A DNA stretch of 64,000 nt from the NCBI RefSeq assembly GCF_030272615.1, contig NC_081411.1, forward strand, positions 824,778,397-824,842,396. The letters are read 5' to 3'. Below the pieces are notes generated by a model. The model had not been told where the DNA came from, did not search any database, and worked only from the letters and a program-made list of their open reading frames with translations. This document shows, piece by piece, positions 25,051-35,050 of this stretch. The translations under genes and the position numbers were made by a program. The stretch's first letter is position 1, and each line of letters opens with the position of its first letter. This DNA is from Cryptomeria japonica. Lineage: Eukaryota > Streptophyta > Pinopsida > Cupressales > Cupressaceae.

Positions 25051-26763
25051 TCAATAGTGTGCAAATGACAACTTCATCATTTGTCTCTTTTCATCATCAG
25101 ATCTGGATTCATACCTTACATATCTGAATGCTCCAAATCCACCATATTGCTTCAGATTAGTACAAAAATTGTCAACACTATGTACATTTATCTTTTTACT
25201 CTTGACAATTTGAAATTTGCTTGCATCTTCAAATTCGGTGTCACTGGACTCTTTAGTCAAAATGAGTCTCTGAGTAGATTTCTTGTAAGTTTTTGTTACC
25301 TTGGGTGCGGCAACATTCTTTGGTTTCTTACTCGGTGATGCTGCAGATGATCTTGTGTTTGGGCGCTTTAATGAAGGAGTCGGTGATACCTTTGATGTAT
25401 CTTGTTTCTTTCTTTTCAAAACTTTTCCTTTAGGCAACTCGGTGCTTAGTGTTATAGCTGCCTCTTGGGCTTCAGATTCCTCCTCGGTGATTACTATAGT
25501 GCCCTTGACAGGTGTGGAGGAAGAACCTCCTCCAAATTTCTCTGTTAATGCTTTGATCATTTTTGTTTCCTTCCTTGTAGCCTTGGGTACTACAATGCCC
25601 ATCTTTACTTTTTCCTTCACTTCTTCATATGTTCCATACCTCAGCTCGGTAGCATGCCTTGGTAATGTAAGAAAAACATCTATCTGCTGTTGTGTGATGT
25701 CAAAATCAATCTCATAACCCATAGGTGGCAAAGATTGAGTTCTCGGTTCCATAGCATTAACATAGCAGTAGTCAGTGTCCACTTCAAAGCATATGTCATC
25801 CTTGTATTTCTCTACTAACTGGGGTGGAATTCTATACTTATTATGCATCTTTTCTTGAAACTTGCTGAAATAATCATCCATAATATCATTAAACTTATCA
25901 CCTAGTCTTTTGATGAAGTCATTAATTTGATGGGTGATTGGTCGGTGTAGTTCCCAAACTACATTACTGACTGATGGAAAGAATTTCTCAAAATAGAAAA
26001 ACATGCATACCGGAAGTGATCCAAACTTCAGTGTATTAGTTGAGTTGTTCTTCTTTGGCTTCCTTATGGTGTTTAGTTTCTCAAACAGGTTTTTCAGCAA
26101 TACTTCACAAAGATCAATTTTCATTCCTTTCTTCACAATTTTATATGCTAAATCGACTGCTGCACAGGGTACACTGTTTTCCCTTGTTGATTGGAAGAAA
26201 CAATAACCTATTACTCTAATGGCAAACTTCAGCTCTCCATCTGTTACATTGTTCAATTTTAGTCCTCTGCAATCAGATTCAACTCTGGTTAGAGTGATCA
26301 ATTCCTTCTGAGATATCATTTTCTGAGCTCGGGCATGATCAAAAATAGGGTAACCGGTGATCAAATGAATGATTTACTTGGTGATTTTGAATGGTTGCTC
26401 CGCTAACGACATGAAATCATTATGAACTCTTCTTAGAACAAACTTGACCTATTGGGGTTTGAAGACATGAGGATAGGTTAGGGCTTCGGTCAATCCCTTG
26501 ATTTTGATGTGTTCATACTTGCTATCCAATTTCCCATCGGTACACAATTCATCATATGTGTCCTTGATTTCAACATAACCTAGTTCCTCAACACAACATT
26601 TAGTGAAGAATCTGAAATCCTCAACTAGTAAAACCCTATCCGAAATGAGTGAAAATGCAGTTTTATCATCCGGTTCAGAAGCTACTTTGGGAGTTAGAGA
26701 ATATTTCAGTGAGGGCTTTTCTATGTTCTCAACAACAACGGGCTTCTGGATCTTAGGTGCCAT
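25051..26763 (-). pseudogene. N-terminal half of the extra ORF of element C
   Basis: I start at the Met of MAPKIQKPVVVENIEK (26763). An upstream Met at 26790 is possible. The frame runs about 570 codons with stops only near 26449 and 26365. The first 380 codons look globular: YVEIKDTYDELCTDGKLDS, ITGYPIFDHARAQKMIS, VIGYCFFQSTRENSVPC, FFPSVSNVVWELHRPI. After that comes a Lys/Ser/Pro-rich basic segment (LKRKKQDTSKVSPTPSLKR; TRSSAASPSKKPKNVAAPK) that could be a nuclear-localisation or nucleic-acid-binding tail. I do not recognise the family. The base composition matches the rest of C, so there is no sign of recent host-gene capture. Confidence 0.65.
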
Positions 26764-27849
26764 TGCAAATTTTAGATAATCTCTTAACAAAAGATTCTTA
26801 GGGTTCGAAGACTTTCAAACGACAAACAAATATAAAGTAGATAATCACAACTGATATTTTCCAGTAGCTAGCTCTAAGAAATGCTTGAGATCGATGTGTA
26901 AATACCTTGAAATTCGCTCGGGAGGTGGTTTTATCGCCTTTGAATCGCTTTGCTCTGCTTTCTTGAAAACTTGGCAAGTGTGAAATGACCGCGTAAATTT
27001 TTTTAAGTACACAATATACCTTATCGGGCTTTGTGCAGTTAGGTCAAAAGATATTAAATGCACTCGGTTCCCTTAAACCAATTTACCTTTCCTTTTTATG
27101 CTTTTACTGAGTAGTCAGACTTCTTGTGTTTACCGATTAGACAGGCTTCCTGAATTTACCGACTTGACTAGTGCTCAAAAAGTGTTATGCCCAAACTTTT
27201 GGGCACGAATGGGATAATTTTTTTTTAAATCACAACTAAATAACATTAAAGTGCTAATATGAAATGCACTAGCAAGTTTTGTCTTAACTATGTTGGGTTA
27301 ACTTAAACCACTAACTCAAGTAGACGAAAATAATTTAAAATTAAATGCGGATTACTAAATGAATTAATTTATTATCTCATCAAATTTAGTTAATAGTTCA
27401 ATTAAATAAAAAACTCTCTTAAATAATTCACAAAGATAATGTTGATCTCTCATAACAATTAATTACTTTTAGGAACCAATTAATTTAGTCCTAGCACTTA
27501 GATTCATTAATGTATATTTTTATTATATCATTTAATTAAAATGTGTCTAGACTAAATCGACTAGATGGGTAATTACATACATAGAGAATATTTTCCTATA
27601 TAATTTAATCTCATCAGTTACCCAATTTTAGGTGGACTATAAATATCTCCTTTATAGTCAAAATAACTTAGAATAGTTTTTCTTTTATAAGTTCCTAAGT
27701 ATTTAAATCTCAAATTTAATTACAATTTTAAAAAGAAAACAAATGTCATAATAAATTATGTCCATAGGTTTATTAAAAAACATATATAATTTATGACCAC
27801 TTAATAAAATACTTAACCTACAATTAACCATTCATTTATTTAAACTATG

Positions 27850-27884
<35 letters not shown>

Positions 27885-28104
27885 TAAATATGCTTTCACA
27901 TTATGGAAACCCTAATTTTATTAATATAAAAAAATCTTTTTATATATATTTTTTCCATTCTTTATTACTTTGTTCATATTACCCTAGCCCTAACCGGCTA
28001 GGGTTTTATTTTCTTTTTTTTTTGGATTGTGCAGTGTGAATTTAACATGCGGCAGCCATGGCGAACTCGACAAAGGGGAGGAGAGGCGGAGGTACCGGGT
28101 AGTG

Positions 28105-28263
28105 CCACTGTGTGTCCACACAGTGGAGGCCGCCGCACTACTGTGTGTCCACATAGTGGTGGATGCGACACCACTGTGTGTCCACACAGTGGCGGCCGCG
28201 GTCGACACTGTGAGTCCACACAGTCGAAGCCGCGGGGCCGACCACTATGTGTCCACACAGTGG
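28105..28263. repeat. Tandem array of five 22-bp palindromes, about 33-bp period
   Basis: Units start at 28105, 28138, 28171, 28205 and 28242. The consensus is CCACTGTGTG, then TC, then CACACAGTGG, so the two 10-base arms are perfect complements in units 1 and 3. Unit 2 pairs fully if G-T pairs are allowed. Unit 5 has one mismatch. Unit 4 is altered but keeps outer arms CGA and TCG. Spacers are GC-rich (AGGCCGCCGC, CGGCCGCGGT), in sharp contrast to the AT-rich surroundings. The ORFs across it on both strands reflect the repeat and are not taken as genes. Confidence 0.92.
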
Positions 28264-28340
28264 CTTCGGCCCTTCGGCATCCCCCTCCATGTTAATAATT
28301 TTTTTTTTTTTGTTTTATATATATATTTTTTAAAATTTTA

Positions 28341-28444
<104 letters not shown>

Positions 28445-29859
28445 CATGCATAATAATACATGCAAAATATTACATGAACTTTCTAACAGATCTATTAAAA
28501 AAGAACTTCTAGAATTAAAACAATGTACTCTTTTTTTTTATATATACTGTTTAGCTAGGATTGAGATAAACTAATTAGTTTAGGTTTAATTTTTATAAAT
28601 AATTTACTGTCAGAATTAAATAAATTATTTCAGCAACTATATAATAGGTTATTATTAAAAATAGGTAGACATTTAACTTTAGATTTAAAGTTTCTGCTAC
28701 AAGTGTAAATAACAGAATTAAGTGAACTTAAAACAACAACTATATAAATCTAGAATTCATTAAAATAATTCTTTAGAGATGGCTATAATGACTTTTAGAT
28801 TTTATTTTCTGCAAATAAATAAAAAGACAGATTGAAATAACTAACTTTTGCACTACCATGTATAGATCTAAATGTTTTATTTCCAGCCTACTGCATGCAT
28901 GCAAATCTAATTCATTTCTTTTCTAATATTTTGTTTTAAATGCATAAAGGGAATAAATAAATTACATTCTTTTCAAATATCCTAAACACAACGAAAGTTA
29001 TTTTTCAGAAATATAGAAAACTAAAACCAGAGTTACTCATTTCTCTTCTGCAATATAGCATAAATAAATATTACATATCTTTAAAACATATTTCCAAGAC
29101 TTTATTGTCACTTTACAAATAGGTCTCCCATTTCAAATTGTAGCGTCCTAAAATTGTGACACTTGCAATTTTGACTGCATTTGGGTCTTCACGATGGCGG
29201 TGCAACGTTGAGCCTGAATGGAGACCCCGAAACCTATTTGCGACATCAAAAATGTCACAACCCTCCTTTATCACCTTTTTTGATTTAAATACAAAACTCT
29301 ATTTATATTCTTTGGATGAATTATTGAATGGATATTGTAAGGGAATAAAAATAATAAACCACACACACATGGAAAATGCATATATATTTTTAATTTGTTA
29401 TTTAATTTCCCTCAACCCAAATTAAGGCACATGTTGTAGGAGGAATAAGAAGCTTCTAGAGGCTTCTCCACCTCCTTGCATGTAACTCCTCCCACTAAGC
29501 CTAATCAATTTGCATGGAGGCCAAATTGGGAGAGAATCTCTTTTTTTCAATTAATAATTAGGTAGTGGGAATTTGAAATTTCTTTTATAAAATAGGTACA
29601 AGTTTCAAAAGAAAAGTTAGCTATTCCATAAGAAATTTCTGCAAGTTGAATTCTCCTTTGTAGTCCACTTTCATTGGCAGCTAAGATTTTTGGTTGGGAG
29701 GATTTCTCTTCAATTTGGAGGATCAAGGAAGACTCTACACCATCCTCAAGCATCCAGGTTCCTTCAACTTAGTTTATGCATCTCATTTTTATGGTAGATT
29801 AGATTTGATTAGATTAATTATGAGTATGAAATTCATTTGTGTTTTGTTAAAGAATTAGT

Positions 29860-30260
29860 TTTAGATTTTGTAGAAAATGAGAGTCATGGTTTAAATAAGA
29901 TTCATTGTTTAAATTCTTGATATGAAATTAGTTTTAGATTTTGTAAAGAATGAGATTTATGGCTTAAATGAGATTCATTGTTGAAATTTTGATAAGGAAT
30001 TAGTTTTTAGATTTTGTAGAGAATGAGATTTATTGTTAAATAAGATTCATTGTTTAAATTTTTGATAAGAAATTAGTTTCAGATTTTGTAGAGAATGAAA
30101 TTCATTGTTTAAATTTTTGATAAGAAATTGTTTCAGATTTTGTAGAATGAGATTCATTGTTTAAATTCTTAGTTTCAGATTTTGTAGAAAATAAGATTCA
30201 TTGTTTTAATTCTGATAAGAGATTAGTTTCAGATTGAAAGAAGTAGAGTAAATGGAAAAT
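29860..30260. repeat. About 55-60 bp tandem repeat in E (TTTTGTAGAGAATGAGATTCATTG)
   Basis: Six to seven diverged units carry TTAGTTTCAGATTTTGTAGA, then AATGAGATTCATTG, then TTAAATTTTTGATAAG. Some units are shortened. Confidence 0.8.
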
Positions 30261-30297
30261 TAGATTCATTGTCTTCAGGTTATTTTGATAAAAATTA

Positions 30298-30560
30298 GAT
30301 TTCCCTGTGTAAAGAATAAAAGAAACGAATCCCTCTCTCTGTGAATGAATTTTCCCTGTGTAAAGAAATGAATTCCTCTCTCCGTGAATGAATTTTCCCT
30401 GTGTAAAGAAATGAATCCCCTTCTCTGTGAAAGAACTTCCCTGTGTGAAAAAGAGAAGAAATGAACTATTCCCTTCTCTGTGAAAGAATTTCTCTGTGTG
30501 AAAAACAAAAGAAATAATCTATTTCTTTCTCTGTGAATGAATTTTCCCTGTGTAGAAAAC
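30298..30560. repeat. 43-54 bp tandem repeat in E (CCCTGTGTAAAGAAATGAAT)
   Basis: Six units run end to end, each with TTCCCTGTGT, a purine-rich middle, and CCCTCTCTCTGTGAATGAA. The minus ORF at 30275-30562 is a reading of the repeat (FTQRNSFTEKG..) and is not taken as a gene. Confidence 0.88.
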
Positions 30561-30725
30561 AAAGGAAATGGAAAAATCCCCCTGGTTACTGATTCATTTT
30601 ATCCCTGAAATTTAATCTACAAACATTGTTAATTACCTATTATTACCCTACTCTGAGTACTCTTCAATAATTTATTAAAAATAATTATAATACTCCTGTA
30701 TAAAAAAAATGATAATAATAATATT

Positions 30726-30730
<5 letters not shown>

Positions 30731-30778
<48 letters not shown>
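30731..30778. repeat. (AC)n(AT)n microsatellite
   Basis: About 16 AC units are followed by about eight AT units. Confidence 0.95.
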
Positions 30779-30779
<1 letters not shown>

Positions 30780-32419
30780 AATAAATAACCCAAAAGCAAG
30801 AAACCCCATCGAACGTTAGAAAAATCTTCTTACGCCTCCGTAACGCACGGCTTTCCACGTGCATTGATCGCTGTTTGCATGGACGGTTTCAATAAACCGT
30901 CGCAGGTTACGGGGGGCCCACGACATCCCCTCATCCCTGCGGACCTGCGCATGCAGGGCCGCAGGGGTGATGGGACCCGTGGTCCCCACCCCGCAACCCC
31001 CTTTATTATCATAATAAAATGCAAGCCTTTTTCCATTAAGTTTTAAAATTGATTTTTTTTTAGTATTTCGAAATTTGAAGTTTTAATTTGTTTTTCTTTT
31101 TAAAAAAATATAATCTAAGTTAATTACCATTTAATTAATTTTTTTTAAGTTGATAATAATGACATTTAGGAAATGATGATGTTTTTTTCCTTAGTGTAAA
31201 TTTAAGGATATTGACTTTCAATTAAAAATGGGATTAATGTGTAGCAAGATTAATTCTTCTAAAAAGAATCGTTGGGACACTTGATTGGTCCTTAGAGATT
31301 AACTTACCTTATTACAAATACTTAGATTTAATCGTTATTTTGGATTCGTTAAGTCATCTTACATCATAGATTAATTGCTTTCGTTAATGGTTCATAGCAT
31401 GCGAATTATTTATAGGATAATTATATCTTTCATGCAATTACTATTATGCAAGTTTCATTTGTCATGCAAATTACACTTCAAGTAGTTACTTCAATTATTT
31501 ACGCTTTCATTTTCGTTATTCGTAGTTAGATAACTAAATAAAGGAAGTTGGAAAACCAAAACTAGCAGCGTTCGGTATATATGGTGCCTCTGGGTCACGC
31601 TTACGGGTAATGCTGTCGTGTTGAACTACTGTACTTAACGCCTAATAAAGCTGCATTAACGACGTCTGTGGCATCGTCCCTATAAATCGTCGGGGAGTAA
31701 TAAGGGACATTCGGAAGTTAAAAAATCCAAGGGGCGGGTAATCCCTCTTGGATCGATAATTTAATAAGATAACTTTTAAATGAATTTCACATCCGTTGAG
31801 ATAAACCATAGTAAACCCTTCTTAGGGATGGTCAAGTTAAAAGCTCTCGTGAAATTTACTTTATTTATTTATTTATTTATTCACCTCGAAGGGATATTGG
31901 TGATTTGCAATTGGGTGACGCTCATGATAAGTATTAGGTTCTAATTATTTTGTTTAGGCCACAAGCAATAGGCCATCTTGAGCCTTCGCTTAAGTGCTAC
32001 CTTCGTGGGTAGCAACCGCAAAGAAACTGTCTGGGACACTGACCCTAGAAAGGGTTGCGTACCCACAAATCAGTTTACATCAAACCATAGATTAGAAAAT
32101 AGAACTACATACTTTACGCCTTGATCCCGTGCCGAAGCGGGTATGTAGGCAGTCTTGGGACGAAGTTGTCCCTCGTACTCAGGCGTCCGTGGGTGGGGTC
32201 TAGGCTTGGTTGAGTAAGAATCCTAAATGAAAGATAAGATAATCAAACTTAATTCAATGCATACTCGGAAGGAATCCCATATGGATTCGCTTGACTTCCC
32301 GAGGCTTTAAGCCAAATTCCGAGGCGGAATTCAAGCTTGTATTATTTTCTTATTACTCCTAAGGACGGCGACCTCGGTGCATTCTTGTTAGAAGAATGTA
32401 GTACTTAGTGAGTGGCTCA

Positions 32420-32594
32420 GGACCCGAATGGTCCCGATGAGTCTAAGTCTCTGGCCAGAGCATCTCCTATACCGTTTGGATGGATGCCTACCCCGTATGG
32501 GTAGATGCCTATCCCGTATTGGATAGATGGAATTTACGTCCCGTATGGACAACTGCCTAACCCGTATGGTTAGAAGCTCATCCCGAATGGATGA
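32420..32594. repeat. Array of short hairpins with covarying stems in E
   Basis: Six units have perfectly complementary arms around a CGTAT, CGTATT or CGAAT loop: GGACC/GGTCC (32420-32434), CTACCC/GGGTAG (32488-32504), CTATCC/GGATAG (32509-32526), GTCC/GGAC (32538-32550), CTAACC/GGTTAG (32557-32573) and TCATCC/GGATGA (32578-32594). Near-units lie at 32467-32483 and 32602-32614. The innermost CC/GG is fixed. The outer stem bases differ between units yet always pair. The perfect palindrome CTCTGGCCAGAG is at 32449-32460. Confidence 0.85.
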
Positions 32595-32789
32595 ATGCCC
32601 AATCCTATTTGGACGGATGCCCAGAGTATGCAATTGAATAAAACATAATAAAGGGAAAAAAAAAAAAATAGGAAAAAAAAAAAATATACTCAAATTTTGT
32701 TGGATGAATTATGGTGGGTTTTTACAAAAAACTACATATTTCTGCACCTTGGCCTGATCCTTCCTTGCACCCTGCTGTCCCGGGAGGTG

Positions 32790-32878
32790 GAACCATGGCG
32801 CCCAGCGCCCTGGTCCTTTAGGACCATGGCGCCTAGCGCCTTGGTCCCCCAGGACCATGGCGCCCAGCGCCCTGGTCC
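32790..32878 (+). repeat. Three tandem 27-nt hairpins, 31-bp period, in G 5' LTR
   Basis: Each unit reads GGACCATGGCGC, a CCA or CTA loop, then GCGCCCTGGTCC (or near variant), so the arms pair with one mismatch. Units begin near 32790, 32821 and 32852. The same triplet, with G-to-A changes, is in the 3' LTR. Confidence 0.88.
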
Positions 32879-33866
32879 CTGGCCCTATTTTGGGCCCGGT
32901 CTCTTGTTGGGCATCGGGTCTTTAAGTTTGCAATTCGAAAAACAATGCTTCTAGGTTGGCCTAAGGTTGGAAAAATCAGTCTCTCAACCCTAATTGACAA
33001 GTATATAAACTACTTTTCCTCTCCTAGAAAGGGAGGAAGAAAATAAGCAAGAGCAAGATGCGGAAGCGATATTCAAACATTCAAACATTCAAGCATTCCT
33101 TCAAGCAATTGAGCATTCTAAGTCTCCATTCAAGGCTAGGTGTTGCATTCAAAGATAAGGATTCAACCATTGAAGAGGAGATCATTTACAACATACAACA
33201 TCATTACACCTTCGCATGTAAGAATACAAACATTCTTACAACAAGGTATCAGTACTTGTTTACATTACAAACATTTACATTTACAACATTCTCATTTCTT
33301 GGTTAATTCCAAAACCAGGGTTTGACCTAAAGGCAAGCCCCTAATCCCTAACCCCCCAATCAGCCTCTCTTTTCTGTGTGTAGGTTGCAGGTACGCGGTT
33401 GTAATTGAAGATCTGGAATCCTTGTGCAGAGACAAACAGATCCCCCTTCGTTTCGCGAATTTTTCGGAGGACCATGTGCACTCCGGGCGCCATCGTCCCA
33501 TCAACTTTCACTCAAATTTGTAGGACAACATTGTCTCGACATTTTACTGCTAATTCCAGGTCCGTAGCTTCATCCCGTGTCCCTATCTCTATTTACAAGC
33601 GAATCTTTCTTACTTTTACATGCATCCCTAGTTCAATCATTCTATCTACATTCTTTACAAAAGAGGGTATCCTTGATGTCTTAACCCTTGAAACTCATTT
33701 AGAATCCAGTCTTGCATTGTGTGAGATTGGATCTTGTGGGTTTCAACCCCTCTTTTGAATATAAAGTCTCTCCTAAGTGAAAACCGTCAACCCTAGTGAC
33801 CTCCTTTCTCTCTCCTTGGAGTCGGAGGAAACACCTAGGGTTCGATTTTTTTTCGCTTTACATTTT

Positions 33867-33885
33867 TGGTGAACCTGACATGAAC
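33867..33885 (+). promoter_or_regulatory. Primer-binding site of element G
   Basis: TGGTGAACCTGACATGAAC starts four bases after the 5' LTR. It resembles the sites of A and B. The tRNA is not assigned. Confidence 0.7.
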
Positions 33886-34254
33886 ATCCTAATTTTGATT
33901 ATTCATGGTTAGATCTGAAAAATTTGCTTCCTTAATTTACATTTCCATGTTTGATCTTTTGCAAATTTTAGAGGTTAATTGCATAAAAACCCTAAAATTT
34001 CCTTTTTAGGAATTGAGCTTGTGAAATGTTTAATTGTTAATGCTTGTTTTAGATCTACCCTTCTATTGCAAATTGTCAAATCATATTTGTACTTTAATTT
34101 TGAAAATTAAGTGGTTAAGTGTCAAAACCCTAATTTTTAAAACCCTCTTGATTCAACCTTTGACTGATAATTTCACTAATCAAAACACCTCCAAATCGGT
34201 TGTAACTTTGGATTCCGCAACAAAATCACAATATCTCTCATCCCTGAAAATTTT

Positions 34255-34990
34255 GAAAAAAGTTGCGAGGACCGTGTGCACCCCGAGCGCCATTGTCCCC
34301 GACATTTTTTCCGAAATTTCGGGAGCTAGATCTTACTGTATTTTTCTGCTAAAATCCAAAATTTTGGCTGATTTTATCAATTCTAACACTTTCAAAATTA
34401 AAGTCAAAGTTGGTCTAGTGATTGCTTGGATTAGGGCTTATAATCATTCAAAAATTGTTGAAATTGAAATTTTGTGTTACAATTGTGTTTCTTACAGTCC
34501 TAAATCTGAAAAGTGTGTTGGCATTCATTCGAAATTTCAGTACTTTATTCAAATTTTTGCAATTTGTGACTGTTGAAATTAAGTGTTTAATTGCAACAAC
34601 CTTGATTTCCACTTTCAAATTTGAATTTTGCATGAAATTGAGTCAACTTTTAAATTTCAAAGCTTGCATTGCTTTCAGTATTCCCTCTAAAATCATAAAA
34701 TTCAAAATTTCAGTTTCCCTCTCTTTTTCAAAATTCAAATTTTGCATTTTTCAACAATCTTGGTAGGGTTCAATTTTGAGATTGCAACTTTAATTTGGCT
34801 TATCTACAGATCGTAAAATCACTCAATTTTTTCAAATTAGCTTTAAAATCATCATAACTTTCATCTCTGAAAATTTCAAAAAAAAGTTGCGAGGACCGTG
34901 TGCACTCCGTTCGCCACGGTCCCCGACATTTTTTTCGAAATTTCGGGAGATTGTCCTGATTGTATTTAACAGCTTAAATCCAGGAGATTG
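34255..34990 (+). repeat. Two copies of a ~110-bp block in the leader of G
   Basis: The copies at about 34258-34368 and 34880-34985 share AAGTTGCGAGGACCGTGTGCA, CCCCGACATTTTTT, CGAAATTTCGGGAG and TTTTTCTGCTAAAATCC-like text. A related block is in the LTR itself (33458-33560). In the second copy GGACCGTG and CACGGTCC form a perfect 8-bp stem. The other copies pair with one mismatch. The ORFs at 34034-34766 run through the repeats and are not recognised as genes. Confidence 0.75.
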
Positions 34991-35050
34991 GCTGATTTTA
35001 TTGAAATTTGCTACCTCTAAAATTCAAAATCTTCTCTCTCTCTTTAGTGC

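Larger units (their letters stand above)
29253..32726. mobile_element. Element E: 3.47-kb solo-LTR-like insertion in the 5' LTR of G
   Basis: It starts TGTCACAACCCTCC and ends GGGTTTTTACA. AAAAA is present on both sides (29248-29252 and 32727-32731), and the 3' LTR of G has a single AAAAACTGC at the same site (39327 region). TG..CA ends and a 5-bp duplication suggest a solo LTR of a family with very long LTRs. It has no coding capacity. It contains two tandem arrays, an AC/AT microsatellite and a hairpin array. Confidence 0.9.
29139..33862 (+). mobile_element. 5' LTR of element G (1245 bp plus insertion E)
   Basis: It starts TGTAGCGTCC and ends GCTTTACA. After removing 29253-32731 it matches the 3' LTR closely, with three differences in the first 114 bases (all C/T). 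The TATA-like GTATATAAAC is at about 33001-33010. The ORFs 32697-33758 are paralleled in the 3' LTR (39296-40365) and are not considered genes. Confidence 0.93.

Noticed and set aside
28105-28263. CRISPR-like array
   Set aside because: The spacing is regular, but there are only five units, spacers are 11-15 bases and similar in composition, and the context is a plant LTR.
30275-30562. Minus ORF with repeated FTQRNSFTEKG
   Set aside because: It follows directly from the 43-54 bp tandem repeat in E. Unit lengths are not all multiples of three, so no frame is kept.
32388-32693. Minus ORF with repeated SIRD and IR motifs across the hairpin array
   Set aside because: It could be a repeat peptide, but arm covariation explains the sequence better and unit spacing is irregular (21, 29, 19, 21).
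33058-33758. Plus ORFs in the LTR of G, repeated at 39659-40365
   Set aside because: They are present in both LTRs with no known domain and overlapping frames, so they are LTR sequence read by chance.
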